A program made the position numbers and the translations under genes. From positions 1 to 64,000 of the forward strand of contig NZ_LYVO01000031.1 of the NCBI RefSeq assembly GCF_001984055.1: a stretch of DNA of 64,000 nt, in the 5' to 3' direction. Position 1 is the stretch's first letter. Each line of letters starts with the position of its first letter. The notes beneath the pieces are model-generated. The model searched no databases, had not been told where the DNA came from, and saw only the letters and a program-made list of their open reading frames with translations. Positions 56,239 through 64,000 of this stretch are shown here, one piece after another. Source of the DNA: Variovorax sp. KK3. GTDB lineage: Bacteria; Pseudomonadota; Gammaproteobacteria; Burkholderiales; Burkholderiaceae_C.

Positions 56239-57207
56239 ATGTTTCCCATCCCGCAAAAAATGCGTACCCCAATCACCCAATCCCGATCTGTTGAAATTTC
56301 TCAAACGACTCAGACGAAGAAACCAGAAAAAGAAAACAGCGGCACAACAATTCAGCCCTTTGCCAAGGTAATCCCCAAGACCAAAAACGTGTCGAACAGG
56401 GTAACTCTGGGGCGCATAAGAACCCACGACAAGTCGAACGCCAAATCACCTCGCATATCAGAGACGAACACCCCGGAACCATCATTTCTCTTTGAAAAAA
56501 CCGAACAGATTAAAAACAGCTATAAACCGAATTTCAAAGTCACTGAGACCCTGGAGTATTTTCAAGCTACATTTCAGCTCGATCCCAAAGCCGAAAACTT
56601 CGACGCACTGCTTCACTTCGAAGTACGGGCATTCATTATCAAGGCGTCGATCTCCAAAATAACATTGCCCGAGCCCTTGCCGACGCATTCGGGGTTCTAT
56701 TATCAATTAACGATGGAACTGAATTCGATGTTCAAAGATGTTTTATCAGACGTCAAAGACGAAAATGAATTTGACGCTGCAGTGCAACGGGCAGTGCAAA
56801 ACCAGATAAAAGCACTGCAAAAAAGCCGGGGCGAGCTCGTTCAAACGCCCGTGGTGCAAATTTCAGAAGAAATCCAGCAGGAAAACGATGCCTTGATCGA
56901 TTCGTTCAAGCCGATCTACCGCCTCGCTTTTCCCAACGTTGTAGACACCAAAGAGGTGAATCGATATCTTCCTGAGGGAATCAAGGGGAAGCTCGACTCG
57001 AATGGAGCTCAACTTCGCATCAGGGTCGCGTTGGTTCGCACGCTTTTAGCCAATGAGTCATTTTCAGTGACCGATGCGTGGGCTACCACTGTCGCGAAGA
57101 AAATGTCGCTGGATTTTGAAATCGTTCTCAAGGACGCAGCACATATGCCTGCTTTCTACGACAAATTGAAAGCCATTCGGGACCATCGCATCGCGTACGG
57201 CTTCTAA
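56239..57207 (+). CDS. Putative type III effector-like two-module protein C
   Basis: 322 residues (MFPIPQKM). No acidic residue before E19; the N-terminal ~90 residues are polar and disordered with IQPFAKVIPK, the family motif. Two helical modules, more diverged than in A and B: ~105-200 (LLHFEVRAFIIKASISKI...MFKDVLSDVK) and ~255-320 (LRIRVALVRTLLANE...MSLDFEIVLKD). AT-rich. Converges with the MetH N-terminal half (stop at 57406). Function unknown. Confidence 0.62.
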   Translation: MFPIPQKMRTPITQSRSVEISQTTQTKKPEKENSGTTIQPFAKVIPKTKNVSNRVTLGRIRTHDKSNAKSPRISETNTPEPSFLFEKTEQIKNSYKPNFKVTETLEYFQATFQLDPKAENFDALLHFEVRAFIIKASISKITLPEPLPTHSGFYYQLTMELNSMFKDVLSDVKDENEFDAAVQRAVQNQIKALQKSRGELVQTPVVQISEEIQQENDALIDSFKPIYRLAFPNVVDTKEVNRYLPEGIKGKLDSNGAQLRIRVALVRTLLANESFSVTDAWATTVAKKMSLDFEIVLKDAAHMPAFYDKLKAIRDHRIAYGF

Positions 57208-57405
57208 TCGACGCGGCGTCAGCCGTCAGGCGTCGTCGCGAGCCGTCTTTCGACTGTGCGGCGATCGTACGCAAATAGTGAAGACGCGCGCACCTGACCG
57301 AAGCAGCAGCGGCAATCAAGCCTTCGGCGCGAGGCGCCGCCAACCAGTATTGGGAGGCCGTCGAGGCGAGGCTGGCGCTTCGGACACCGACGCAATGGCC
57401 GGGCG

Positions 57406-58452
57406 TCAAGACGACTCAGCGTAGAAGCGCGCCCGTTTCAGCGCGCGCCCCGCCACCGGAGCCACAGCTTGGCCGATTGCCGCGATGTGCTCCGGTGTCG
57501 TGCCGCAGCAGCCACCTACGATGTTGACCAACCCCTCGGCCGCGAACTCATGCAGCAGGCGCGAGGTGACCTCGGGCGTCTCGTCGAATCCTGTGTCGCT
57601 CATCGGGTTCGGCAGGCCCGCGTTGGGGTAGCAGCTGATGAACGTGTCGTCCGCCACACGCGCCAGCTCCTGGATGTAAGGCCGCATCAACGCCGCGCCC
57701 AGCGCGCAGTTCAGCCCGATCGCCAGCGGCTGCGCGTGCCGCACGCTGTGCCAGAAAGCCGTGACGGTCTGGCCGCTCAGGATACGGCCCGAGGCGTCGG
57801 TCACGGTACCGCTGATGATCAGCGGAAGCCGCTCGCCGCTCGCTTCGAAATATTCGTCGATCGCGAAAAGCGCGGCTTTGGCATTGAGGGTGTCGAAGAT
57901 GGTCTCGACCAGCAGCACGTCGGAGCCGCCTTCGACCAGCGCCTCGACCTGCTCGTAATAGGAGGCGCGCAGTTCTTCGAAGCTCACGTTGCGTGCGCCG
58001 GGGTCGTTGACGTCGGGGCTGATGCTGGCGGTCTTCGGCGTCGGGCCGAGTGCGCCAGCCACGAAGCGCGGCTTGTCGGGCGTGGAGAACTTGTCGCACG
58101 CGGCACGGGCGAGGCGGGCCGATTCGAGGTTCATCTCGCGCGCCAGGTCGGCCATCTTGTAGTCCTCCTGCGCGATCTTCGTGGCGCCGAAGGTGTTGGT
58201 CTCGACAAGGTCAGCGCCGGCAGCGAGGTAGCCCTCGTGGATGTCGCGAATCACATCGGGCCGGGTCAGAGAAAGCAGCTCGTTGTTGCCCTTCACGTCG
58301 CGAGGGAAGTCCTTGAAGCGCTCGCCGCGGTATTGGGCTTCGGTGAGCTTGAAGCGCTGGATCATCGTGCCCATAGCGCCGTCGAGGATGGCGATGCGCC
58401 TGGCGAGGATGGCGGGGAGTTGCTGGGCGCGGGTAAAGCGGGGATGGAGCAT
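57406..58452 (-). CDS. Methionine synthase MetH, homocysteine-binding half
   Basis: 348 residues from ATG 58452 ([10 protein letters not shown]). Homocysteine S-methyltransferase barrel: [22 protein letters not shown], zinc-ligand Cys in GLNCALG and the Cys pair in [10 protein letters not shown]. It is the missing first third of the MetH encoded at 47931-50693. Same strand and upstream, but 6.7 kb away with the effector islet between. No SAH riboswitch is visible upstream of this half. Confidence 0.95.
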   Translation of the reverse strand: MLHPRFTRAQQLPAILARRIAILDGAMGTMIQRFKLTEAQYRGERFKDFPRDVKGNNELLSLTRPDVIRDIHEGYLAAGADLVETNTFGATKIAQEDYKMADLAREMNLESARLARAACDKFSTPDKPRFVAGALGPTPKTASISPDVNDPGARNVSFEELRASYYEQVEALVEGGSDVLLVETIFDTLNAKAALFAIDEYFEASGERLPLIISGTVTDASGRILSGQTVTAFWHSVRHAQPLAIGLNCALGAALMRPYIQELARVADDTFISCYPNAGLPNPMSDTGFDETPEVTSRLLHEFAAEGLVNIVGGCCGTTPEHIAAIGQAVAPVAGRALKRARFYAESS

Positions 58453-58751
58453 CAGCGCGATTGTATGTAGGGCATCAACGAGGGCTGAAGCGCTTCGACC
58501 TCTTCGTCGTCGTCGTCGGACTCGCGCCTTCCATCCGGACCGCGCTAAGCGACCAATCAAACGTTCGGCGAAGAGGCACCGTCTATCCAATTACGACCCC
58601 CTCGGATACCCTTGGTCAGGGCCGCAAAATATAACGTCGAATTGTGAGTTTATTCCTTTGCGCCGGAAAATCTGAAAAACGATTTTTCGAATCAAGCAAT
58701 TAACCGCAAAGACGGTCGCATTCGAAATCATGTAACGACCATGTTTTGCAT
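58453..58751. other. AT-rich intergenic region without a recognisable gene
   Basis: Upstream of the MetH half. Base composition falls from left to right into the islet type. No reading frame with a ribosome site or homology by eye; no tRNA or repeat seen. It ends at the promoter-like element of gene D. Confidence 0.6.
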
Positions 58752-58779
58752 GGAACGACTTCAACCTACCAGTCACCAA
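58752..58779 (+). promoter_or_regulatory. HrpL/ECF-type promoter of effector-like gene D
   Basis: GGAACG, 15 bases, TCACCAA; the CAC..A part fits the HrpL -10 half (CCACNNA) well. It ends 130 bases before the ATG at 58910, and lacks the leader dyad of genes A-C. Confidence 0.55.
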
Positions 58780-58909
58780 GTGCACGCGGCCACCGTCACC
58801 ACCAGTGATTCAAGTTTCATTCGAGGGCGAGGCCAGCATCGGCGGATCGGTCAGGCAGCGACGCTTTCGATCGATTTTATTTTTTTTCTATTTAAAAATG
58901 GAGTAGATC

Positions 58910-59497
58910 ATGATTCCACCCAATCGACCCAACAACCCTGCACCGCTTAACACACCCACAGGCAGGGCCGTGAACAGCACCTCGAACAACGCGACGGAAA
59001 AAAAGACATCATTTGCAAAATCCATCTCCAACGCAATCAAAAATAAAGTGGGCCCATCTGAAGCCGAAAAAATCAGAAAAACGAACGAGGGAATTATTAA
59101 AAGAAATCCAGGTTTGATCGATACGATCCTCAAAAAATTTGAACCAAAATTCAAAGCGCTGGGATTTACCGAAGTGGAATTTAAAGAATTTGTAAAAGGG
59201 GCATCTCCTCTCGAGCTATCTCATTCCGATGATCTGGACCTCGCGATGGAGACGCTGTGCAAGAAATTCATCATAACCCACACAATGCATGCTCACGTAA
59301 AGATTGCTGGCGATTTCCCTCAAAGCAGTTGGAACATGGTCCTCGCCAATGTCGATCCGGCCTTTGACACTGTACTGAACTCGTCTGATTCTCCAATGGA
59401 GGCCCTGAATACCGACAACGCGTTTATAACGACGGTTGCAAAGAGTCTTCACCCCTATTTTCCGCAAGAAGTCGAAAAATTTCTGAGCGCATTTTAA
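58910..59497 (+). CDS. Putative type III effector-like single-module protein D
   Basis: 195 residues, MIPPNRPNNP with a GGAG ribosome site. First 29 residues have no acidic residue and are rich in Pro/Asn/Thr/Ser, the strongest secretion-signal-like start in the islet. The C-terminal ~110 residues hold one helical module (LDLAMETLCKKFIITH... and LANVDPAFDTVL) that resembles the A-C module weakly. The CesT-like chaperone gene follows 111 bases downstream on the same strand, a common effector-chaperone layout. Function unknown. Confidence 0.62.
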   Translation: MIPPNRPNNPAPLNTPTGRAVNSTSNNATEKKTSFAKSISNAIKNKVGPSEAEKIRKTNEGIIKRNPGLIDTILKKFEPKFKALGFTEVEFKEFVKGASPLELSHSDDLDLAMETLCKKFIITHTMHAHVKIAGDFPQSSWNMVLANVDPAFDTVLNSSDSPMEALNTDNAFITTVAKSLHPYFPQEVEKFLSAF

Positions 59498-59509
59498 TGC
59501 TTGCCTGAG

Positions 59510-59534
59510 GCAATGCCTGCCCGGCAGGCATTGC
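59510..59534 (+). terminator. Strong hairpin between gene D and the chaperone gene
   Basis: GCAATGCCTGCC and GGCAGGCATTGC are perfect 12-base complements around one base. No T-run follows, so it may attenuate transcription or protect the upstream mRNA rather than end it. Confidence 0.55.
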
Positions 59535-59608
59535 GCTACGGCCAACCACCCAGTCATTTAAGCTAACGACGCCGATTTGGCGCTCGACAATTACGCATTG
59601 AGGAACTT

Positions 59609-60067
59609 ATGAATCAGCTGCAATTCGAAGAAATGTCTCAAGCCGTAGCAAATATCTTGCTCGCGGAAGTTGCCATCGAGAGCGAGGGTCGTTGCGCGTT
59701 GTTGATCCAAGGCATCGACGTGCTTGTCGATCTGGGTGAGGACGACGCCCTACAGTGTTATGTGGATTTAGGAACGCCTTCTCCAGCCGATCGCAATACG
59801 GTATGTGAGCAACTCTTGAAGCTCAATTTGCTAGGTTCTGCGACGGAACATGGCAGTTTCGCATTCGAACCCGAAACGGCTCGTGCTGTTTTTTGTGAAC
59901 GACTTCCTGACGCCGGCGGACTGGAGGCCGAGGAGCTTGCAGCGATGCTCCGCAAGCTCGTCGATTACACGAGCGACGCTCGACAAATGGTCGCCAATCC
60001 GGCATTTTCCGCCCAACAACACGCTGATTCCACGAACAGCATTTTCTTTCTATCGGCGTTGGCATAG
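59609..60067 (+). CDS. CesT-like type III secretion chaperone
   Basis: 152 residues, acidic. Layout of class I type III chaperones: N-terminal helix (QFEEMSQAVANILL), strands GRCALLIQGIDVLVDLGE and LQCYVDLGT, the helix EQLLKLNLLGSATEHG, then GSFAFEPETARAVFCERLP and a last amphipathic helix AEELAAMLRKLVDYTSDARQMV. Such proteins bind an effector's N-terminus in the cytoplasm. ATG 59609 follows GAGGAA. Partner is probably protein D, perhaps also A-C. Converges with hutG. Confidence 0.75.
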   Translation: MNQLQFEEMSQAVANILLAEVAIESEGRCALLIQGIDVLVDLGEDDALQCYVDLGTPSPADRNTVCEQLLKLNLLGSATEHGSFAFEPETARAVFCERLPDAGGLEAEELAAMLRKLVDYTSDARQMVANPAFSAQQHADSTNSIFFLSALA

Positions 60068-60094
60068 CGGAGATTTCTGCGACTGATGATCCGC

Positions 60095-60904
60095 TCACTC
60101 GACGAAGCTCAGTACTTCTTCCAACATCCTGCGCAAAAGCGGCTGCATGCGCGCGGCGGTGGTGTCGCAGTATTCGAAGGGCGCCTGCTCTTGCATATAG
60201 CTGCTTTGCGTTAATTCCAGTTGGACGGCATGTATCTGACCAGCAGGCCGACCGTAATGCCTGGTGATGTAGCCGCCCGTAAAGCGCCCATTCAGCACGC
60301 TCGTCAACGTGGGCGACTGCTTCGCGATGTCAATCAGACGCTGGGCCAGGGCCGGATTGCAGCTTGCACCCTGCGCAGTGCCGAGGTTGAGGTCAGGGAG
60401 GCGACCATCGAAGAATCGCGGAAGCACAGATCGGATGGAGTGGGCATCCCAGAGCGCGGCACTTCCGTGCTGTGCTTTGATGCGGGCGAGTTCGTCGGAC
60501 AGCCGCCGGTGGTACGGCTCCCAGATCGAAAACCTTCGCCCGGCGACCTCGGTCTCTGAAGGCAGATCGTCGGCGGCATAGAGTGCATTGCTCTCGAACG
60601 TATCAACCGGGCATAAGGCCGTCACACTTTGGCCCGGATACAGACTTGCACCATCCGGTGGCCGGTTCAGATCGATCACATAGCGCGAATGCGTGGCGAC
60701 CAGGACGGACGCTCCCAACTCATCGGCGAAGTCATAAAGCCGCTCCAGATGCCAATCGGTGTCAGGCACCCCGCGCGCCTCCTCCGTGAACCGCGCCGCG
60801 AGTGCGGGCGGAACATAGGTGCCCACATGGGGCATGGAGATCAGCAGTGGCCGCGTCCCCTGGCGAAAGCGAAAGGGCGGCTCGGTGGTTTCGAAGGTCG
60901 TCAT
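60095..60904 (-). CDS. hutG: N-formylglutamate deformylase
   Basis: 269 residues from ATG 60904 ([11 protein letters not shown]). FGase family: SMPHVGTYVPP, TDWHLERLYDFADELG with metal His, YVIDLNRPPDGASLYPG and LWDAHSIRSVLPRFF. Last step of histidine degradation by the HutF route: N-formylglutamate to glutamate and formate. Start overlaps the hutF stop (ATGA). Confidence 0.95.
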   Translation of the reverse strand: MTTFETTEPPFRFRQGTRPLLISMPHVGTYVPPALAARFTEEARGVPDTDWHLERLYDFADELGASVLVATHSRYVIDLNRPPDGASLYPGQSVTALCPVDTFESNALYAADDLPSETEVAGRRFSIWEPYHRRLSDELARIKAQHGSAALWDAHSIRSVLPRFFDGRLPDLNLGTAQGASCNPALAQRLIDIAKQSPTLTSVLNGRFTGGYITRHYGRPAGQIHAVQLELTQSSYMQEQAPFEYCDTTAARMQPLLRRMLEEVLSFVE

Positions 60905-62295
60905 GATGATTCGATGAGCAGTTGGCGACGCGCGTCGACAAAGCTCGACGACGCATCGCGATGAAGAGAATGGCGGCCACCGGCCACGCGCGGCTGCCCT
61001 GCAACCCACACGCTCGAAATGGCGCTGCTGCGCTGGCTGGCGAACACGTGCGATGACAGCATGTTCTGGGCATTCAGGCCTTCGAGCGCGACGTGATCGG
61101 CATCGAGCATCACGAAGTCGGCCTGCTGGCCCGCGGCGAGTCCGGCGACCGCACGTCCTGAGGCTTGCGCGCCGCCCCGCACCGCCGCCAGCGTGAGTGC
61201 CGTGGCCACTGAAGGCTGCGCCGCATCCGCACCCACGTTGCGCTGCCGGGTCATCAGGCGCTGGCCGTATTCGAGCATCAGCAGTTCCTCGGCCGCGTTG
61301 ACGCACGCATGGCTGTCGGACCCCACGCCCCAGCGCCCTCCGCCCTCGCGCCAGGCAGCGAAATCGAACACGCCATCGCCCAGGTTGGCTTCGGTGGTCG
61401 GGCACAAGCCAGCGACAGCACCAGTTGCCGCGGCACGCCGGTACTCGTCCGCGTCCATATGCGTGGCGTGCACCAGGCACCAGCGCGCATCCACAGGCGC
61501 ATGGTCCAGCAGCCACGCCACCGGGCGCTGACCGCTCCACGCGATGCAGGCATCGACCTCGGCGGTCTGCTCGGCGATGTGGATGTGAATCGGTGCAGCG
61601 TCATCGATCGAAGCCAGCCCGGCGAGTGCATCGTGCAGGCTGTCGGGCGCCACCGCGCGCAGCGAATGCGGCGCGAGCCCTAATCGCGCACCCTGCGATT
61701 CGCAGACGGGACGCAACCGCTCCAGCAGACGCAGCATCGAATCGGTGCTGCGAATGAAGCGTCGCTGGCCCACGCCGGGCTGTTGGCCGCCGAAGCCGCT
61801 GTTCTGATACAGCACCGGCAGCAGCGTCAGGCCGATCCCGGCGCGGTCGGCCGCGCGCAGCAGGGCCAGGGCCAGCTCGGCGTCGTCGGCGTAAGGCCGG
61901 CCATCGAGGTCGTGATGGAGGTAGTGGAATTCGCACACCGAGGTGTAGCCCGCCTCCAGCATCTCGACATAGAGCCACGTTGCAATGGCCTCGACCTGCA
62001 CCGGCGTGAGCCGCTCTGCAAAGCGGTACATCAGGCTGCGCCAGCTCCAGAAGCTGTCTTGCGCCTGGCCGCGAAATTCGGTCAGGCCGGCGAACGCACG
62101 TTGAAAGGCATGCGAATGCAGGTTGGGCATGCCGGGGATCACCGGGCCCGAAGCTGCAGGCACTTCCGATGGCCGTTCGGCATCGGGCCGCACCTCGACC
62201 AGACATCCCGTCGCGTCCCAACGCAGCAGCACGTTTCGCGCCCAACCCGAAGGCAGCAGCGCGTCGCCGGCATGCAGGGCTCGATGCTCGCTCAC
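60901..62295 (-). CDS. hutF: Formimidoylglutamate deiminase
   Basis: 464 residues from GTG 62295, overlapping the hutI stop (GTGA). Amidohydrolase fold with HxH in [26 protein letters not shown] and catalytic Asp in [11 protein letters not shown]. Converts N-formimidoyl-L-glutamate to N-formylglutamate and ammonia, the substrate of hutG. Confidence 0.95.
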   Translation of the reverse strand: MSEHRALHAGDALLPSGWARNVLLRWDATGCLVEVRPDAERPSEVPAASGPVIPGMPNLHSHAFQRAFAGLTEFRGQAQDSFWSWRSLMYRFAERLTPVQVEAIATWLYVEMLEAGYTSVCEFHYLHHDLDGRPYADDAELALALLRAADRAGIGLTLLPVLYQNSGFGGQQPGVGQRRFIRSTDSMLRLLERLRPVCESQGARLGLAPHSLRAVAPDSLHDALAGLASIDDAAPIHIHIAEQTAEVDACIAWSGQRPVAWLLDHAPVDARWCLVHATHMDADEYRRAAATGAVAGLCPTTEANLGDGVFDFAAWREGGGRWGVGSDSHACVNAAEELLMLEYGQRLMTRQRNVGADAAQPSVATALTLAAVRGGAQASGRAVAGLAAGQQADFVMLDADHVALEGLNAQNMLSSHVFASQRSSAISSVWVAGQPRVAGGRHSLHRDASSSFVDARRQLLIESS

Positions 62296-63542
62296 GCTGC
62301 GCACTCCTGCGCGATGCGGCCCTGGCGCACGACGCGCTTCACCGCGCGTCGGCCGAACCAATAGGCCAGCTCCGACACATCCTGGGCATTCCACAGCACG
62401 AAGTCAGCGGGCCGGCCCACGCCGAGCACGCCATGCGTGTCCGACAGGCCGAGCGCGCGCGCCGCATGCACCGTGACGCCGGCAAGTGCTTCGGGCACGG
62501 TCAGCCTGAACAGCGTGCAGGCCATGTTCATCATCAACACCAGGCTCAGCGCGGGCGAGGTGCCGGGGTTGTGATCGGTCGACACCGCCATCGGCACACC
62601 GGCCGCGCGCAAGGCCTCGATGGGCGGCAGGTGCGTATCGCGCAGCGTGTAGTAGGCGCCGGGCAGCAACACGGCCACGGTGCCGGCCTCGCGCATCGCC
62701 GCGATGCCTGCGTCCGACAGATGCTCGACATGGTCGCACGACAGCGCGCCATAGCGCGCCGCCAGCGCAGCGCCACCCATGTCGGAAAGCTGCTCGGCGT
62801 GCAGCTTGACCGGCAGGCCCAGCATTCGCGCCGCCTGAAAGACGCGCTCGGTTTCCGCCAGCGAGAAAGCAATGCGCTCGCAGAAGACGTCCACCGCATC
62901 GACCAATCCTTCGGCCGCCAGCGCCGGCATCATCTCGCGGCACACCGCGTCGATGTAGTCGCCGCTGCGCCCGGCGTACTCGGGCGGCAGCGCATGCGCG
63001 CCGAGGAAGGTGGTGCGCACCGTCACGCCGTAGTGCTCGCCGAGCCGGCGCGCCACGCGCAGCTGCTTGCGCTCGTGCTCGAGCGACAGGCCGTAGCCTG
63101 ACTTGATTTCGATCGCGCACACGCCATCGGCCAAGAGTTGTTCGAGCCGCAACGCGGCCTGGGCGAAGAGCGTCTCTTCATCGGCCTCGCGCGTGGCGCG
63201 CACCGATGAGACGATGCCGCCGCCCGCCTTCGCGACTTCTTCGTAGCTCGCGCCTGCGAGCCGCATCGCGAACTCGTTCGCGCGCTGGCCACCATAGACC
63301 AGGTGCGTGTGGCAGTCGATGAGGCCGGGCGTGACCAAAGCACCGCCGCAGTCATGCCGTGGGCCCCGCGCCAGCTCCACGGGCACGTTTCCCGCATCGC
63401 CAATCCAGCGGACCACGCCCGACTCGACTGCGATCGCGGCGAGGGCGCCGTTCGGCAACGACACGCCGGGTGCAGCGCCCGGCGCGAGCCTCAGCCCGGT
63501 CCACAGGCCGTCTGCGGAAGCGCGTTCGTTCAATGCATTCAT
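62292..63542 (-). CDS. hutI: Imidazolonepropionase
   Basis: 416 residues from ATG 63542. Amidohydrolase with metal HTH in [37 protein letters not shown] and [10 protein letters not shown]. Hydrolyses imidazolone propionate to formiminoglutamate. Sits 10 bases after hutD. Confidence 0.97.
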   Translation of the reverse strand: MNALNERASADGLWTGLRLAPGAAPGVSLPNGALAAIAVESGVVRWIGDAGNVPVELARGPRHDCGGALVTPGLIDCHTHLVYGGQRANEFAMRLAGASYEEVAKAGGGIVSSVRATREADEETLFAQAALRLEQLLADGVCAIEIKSGYGLSLEHERKQLRVARRLGEHYGVTVRTTFLGAHALPPEYAGRSGDYIDAVCREMMPALAAEGLVDAVDVFCERIAFSLAETERVFQAARMLGLPVKLHAEQLSDMGGAALAARYGALSCDHVEHLSDAGIAAMREAGTVAVLLPGAYYTLRDTHLPPIEALRAAGVPMAVSTDHNPGTSPALSLVLMMNMACTLFRLTVPEALAGVTVHAARALGLSDTHGVLGVGRPADFVLWNAQDVSELAYWFGRRAVKRVVRQGRIAQECAA

Positions 63543-63552
63543 CGCGTGTCCT

Positions 63553-64000
63553 TCAAGGCTGCGCGGCTGCCGGCAGGATGCGCGCCACGGCAAGACGCGC
63601 ACCGGCGCCGGATGGCTTGACCTGCCAGGCCTGCGGCGCATCGGCCCACCACAAGCCTTCGCCTTCGCGACAGGCCGCCTGCGCTTCGTTCAGTCGCCAA
63701 TCGCCACGCAAGGCCAGCAGCACGCCATGCGCCGACGGCGCGATCGACGCGGGGCCGTCGAGCACCTGCAGGTCGGCGACCCACTGCCCTCGGCGGGTCA
63801 TCACGTTGAAGTCGCTCGATGCTGCACCTTGCGGCGCGCAGTCGATCTCGTCCTCGCCGGCAAATGCGAAAGGACGGTGGGGCACATCCAGCGCCAGGTC
63901 GATGCGCCCGTCGCGCGAACGAAGGCGCACGCCATCACCGTCCAGCAGCATGATGATCCGGTCCACACCTTCGAACACCGAGAACGGGCCTGCGGCCTCG
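63553..64000 (-). CDS. hutD: HutD-family protein, C-terminal part
   Basis: About 149 residues inside the window; the gene continues past the right edge. Cupin-like HutD pattern: [36 protein letters not shown] and DFNVMTRRG. HutD is thought to limit histidine-pathway flux or bind formylglutamate. It places hutH/hutU/hutC probably further right. Confidence 0.92.
   Translation of the reverse strand, partial: EAAGPFSVFEGVDRIIMLLDGDGVRLRSRDGRIDLALDVPHRPFAFAGEDEIDCAPQGAASSDFNVMTRRGQWVADLQVLDGPASIAPSAHGVLLALRGDWRLNEAQAACREGEGLWWADAPQAWQVKPSGAGARLAVARILPAAAQP

Noticed and set aside
58453-58909. Second SAH or cobalamin riboswitch upstream of the MetH homocysteine half
   Set aside because: No P1-like pair with the conserved GGAGCG...CGCTC blocks, and no B12-box-like sequence found by eye.
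52319-59609. Plant-inducible-promoter (PIP, TTCGB-N15-TTCGB) boxes for HrpX/HrpB control
   Set aside because: TTCGG occurs upstream of genes A and B but no second half at the right spacing was found; the GGAACG-type element fits better.
52241-60067. Prophage or integrative element
   Set aside because: No integrase, transposase, tRNA edge or attachment-like direct repeats were seen; only composition and duplication support foreign origin.

Overview
The window is high-GC DNA with dense, mostly leftward operons and frequent ATGA/GTGA start-stop overlaps. The gene content (tripartite tricarboxylate transport and Bug-type binding proteins, torF-glnK-amt, split metH, PACE efflux, LplT, hutFG-type histidine degradation) points to a betaproteobacterium of the Comamonadaceae, most like Variovorax. 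This placement rests on gene content and codon style only.

Layout. 1-0.9 kb: start of a tctBA transporter operon. 1-9.6 kb: an exported methyltransferase, cytochrome b561, an alr/membrane protein/two-component operon, lplT, an EamA exporter and glutathione peroxidase. 9.7-13.4 kb: glcEF and an SMP-30 lactonase. 13.5-16.6 kb: torF-glnK-amt behind a sigma54 promoter with an NtrC-like site. 16.6-25.7 kb: comM, a lysine-type module (Lrp regulator, ALDH7 dehydrogenase, saccharopine dehydrogenase-like protein), binding proteins, a Rieske oxygenase and a LuxR regulator.

25.8-43.9 kb is a coherent heterocycle catabolism cluster: exported nicotinamidase-like hydrolase, two-subunit nicotinate dehydrogenase-like enzyme with a fused triheme cytochrome, branched-chain-type ABC importer, two DUF1185 proteins, a UPF0280 protein, a 6-hydroxynicotinate reductase-like Fe-S protein, and divergently a ferredoxin/flavodoxin reductase, a TetR regulator and an enamidase. 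Together they spell the reductive (Eubacterium barkeri-type) nicotinate route in what looks like an aerobic organism.

43.9-47.9 kb: an FHA protein and a GtrA/GT2/membrane glycosyltransferase operon. 47.9-58.5 kb: methionine synthase MetH is encoded as two separate genes. The cobalamin/reactivation half has an SAH riboswitch. Between the halves lie a PACE efflux gene, a LysR gene, an SH3 protein and AT-richer genes of foreign appearance.

52.3-60.1 kb is the most unusual region. Three paralogous two-module proteins and one apparent single-module protein have Ser/Thr/Asn/Pro-rich N-termini without early acidic residues. The last is followed by a CesT-like type III secretion chaperone gene. All four have a GGAACG-N15/16-(C/T)(G/C)AC(C/T)AA element upstream, close to HrpL-type ECF sigma promoters. 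I read this as an unrecognised type III effector islet. No secretion apparatus genes lie in the window.

60.1-64 kb: the histidine utilisation operon hutDIFG, running off the right edge. No tRNA, rRNA, CRISPR array or transposase gene was seen.
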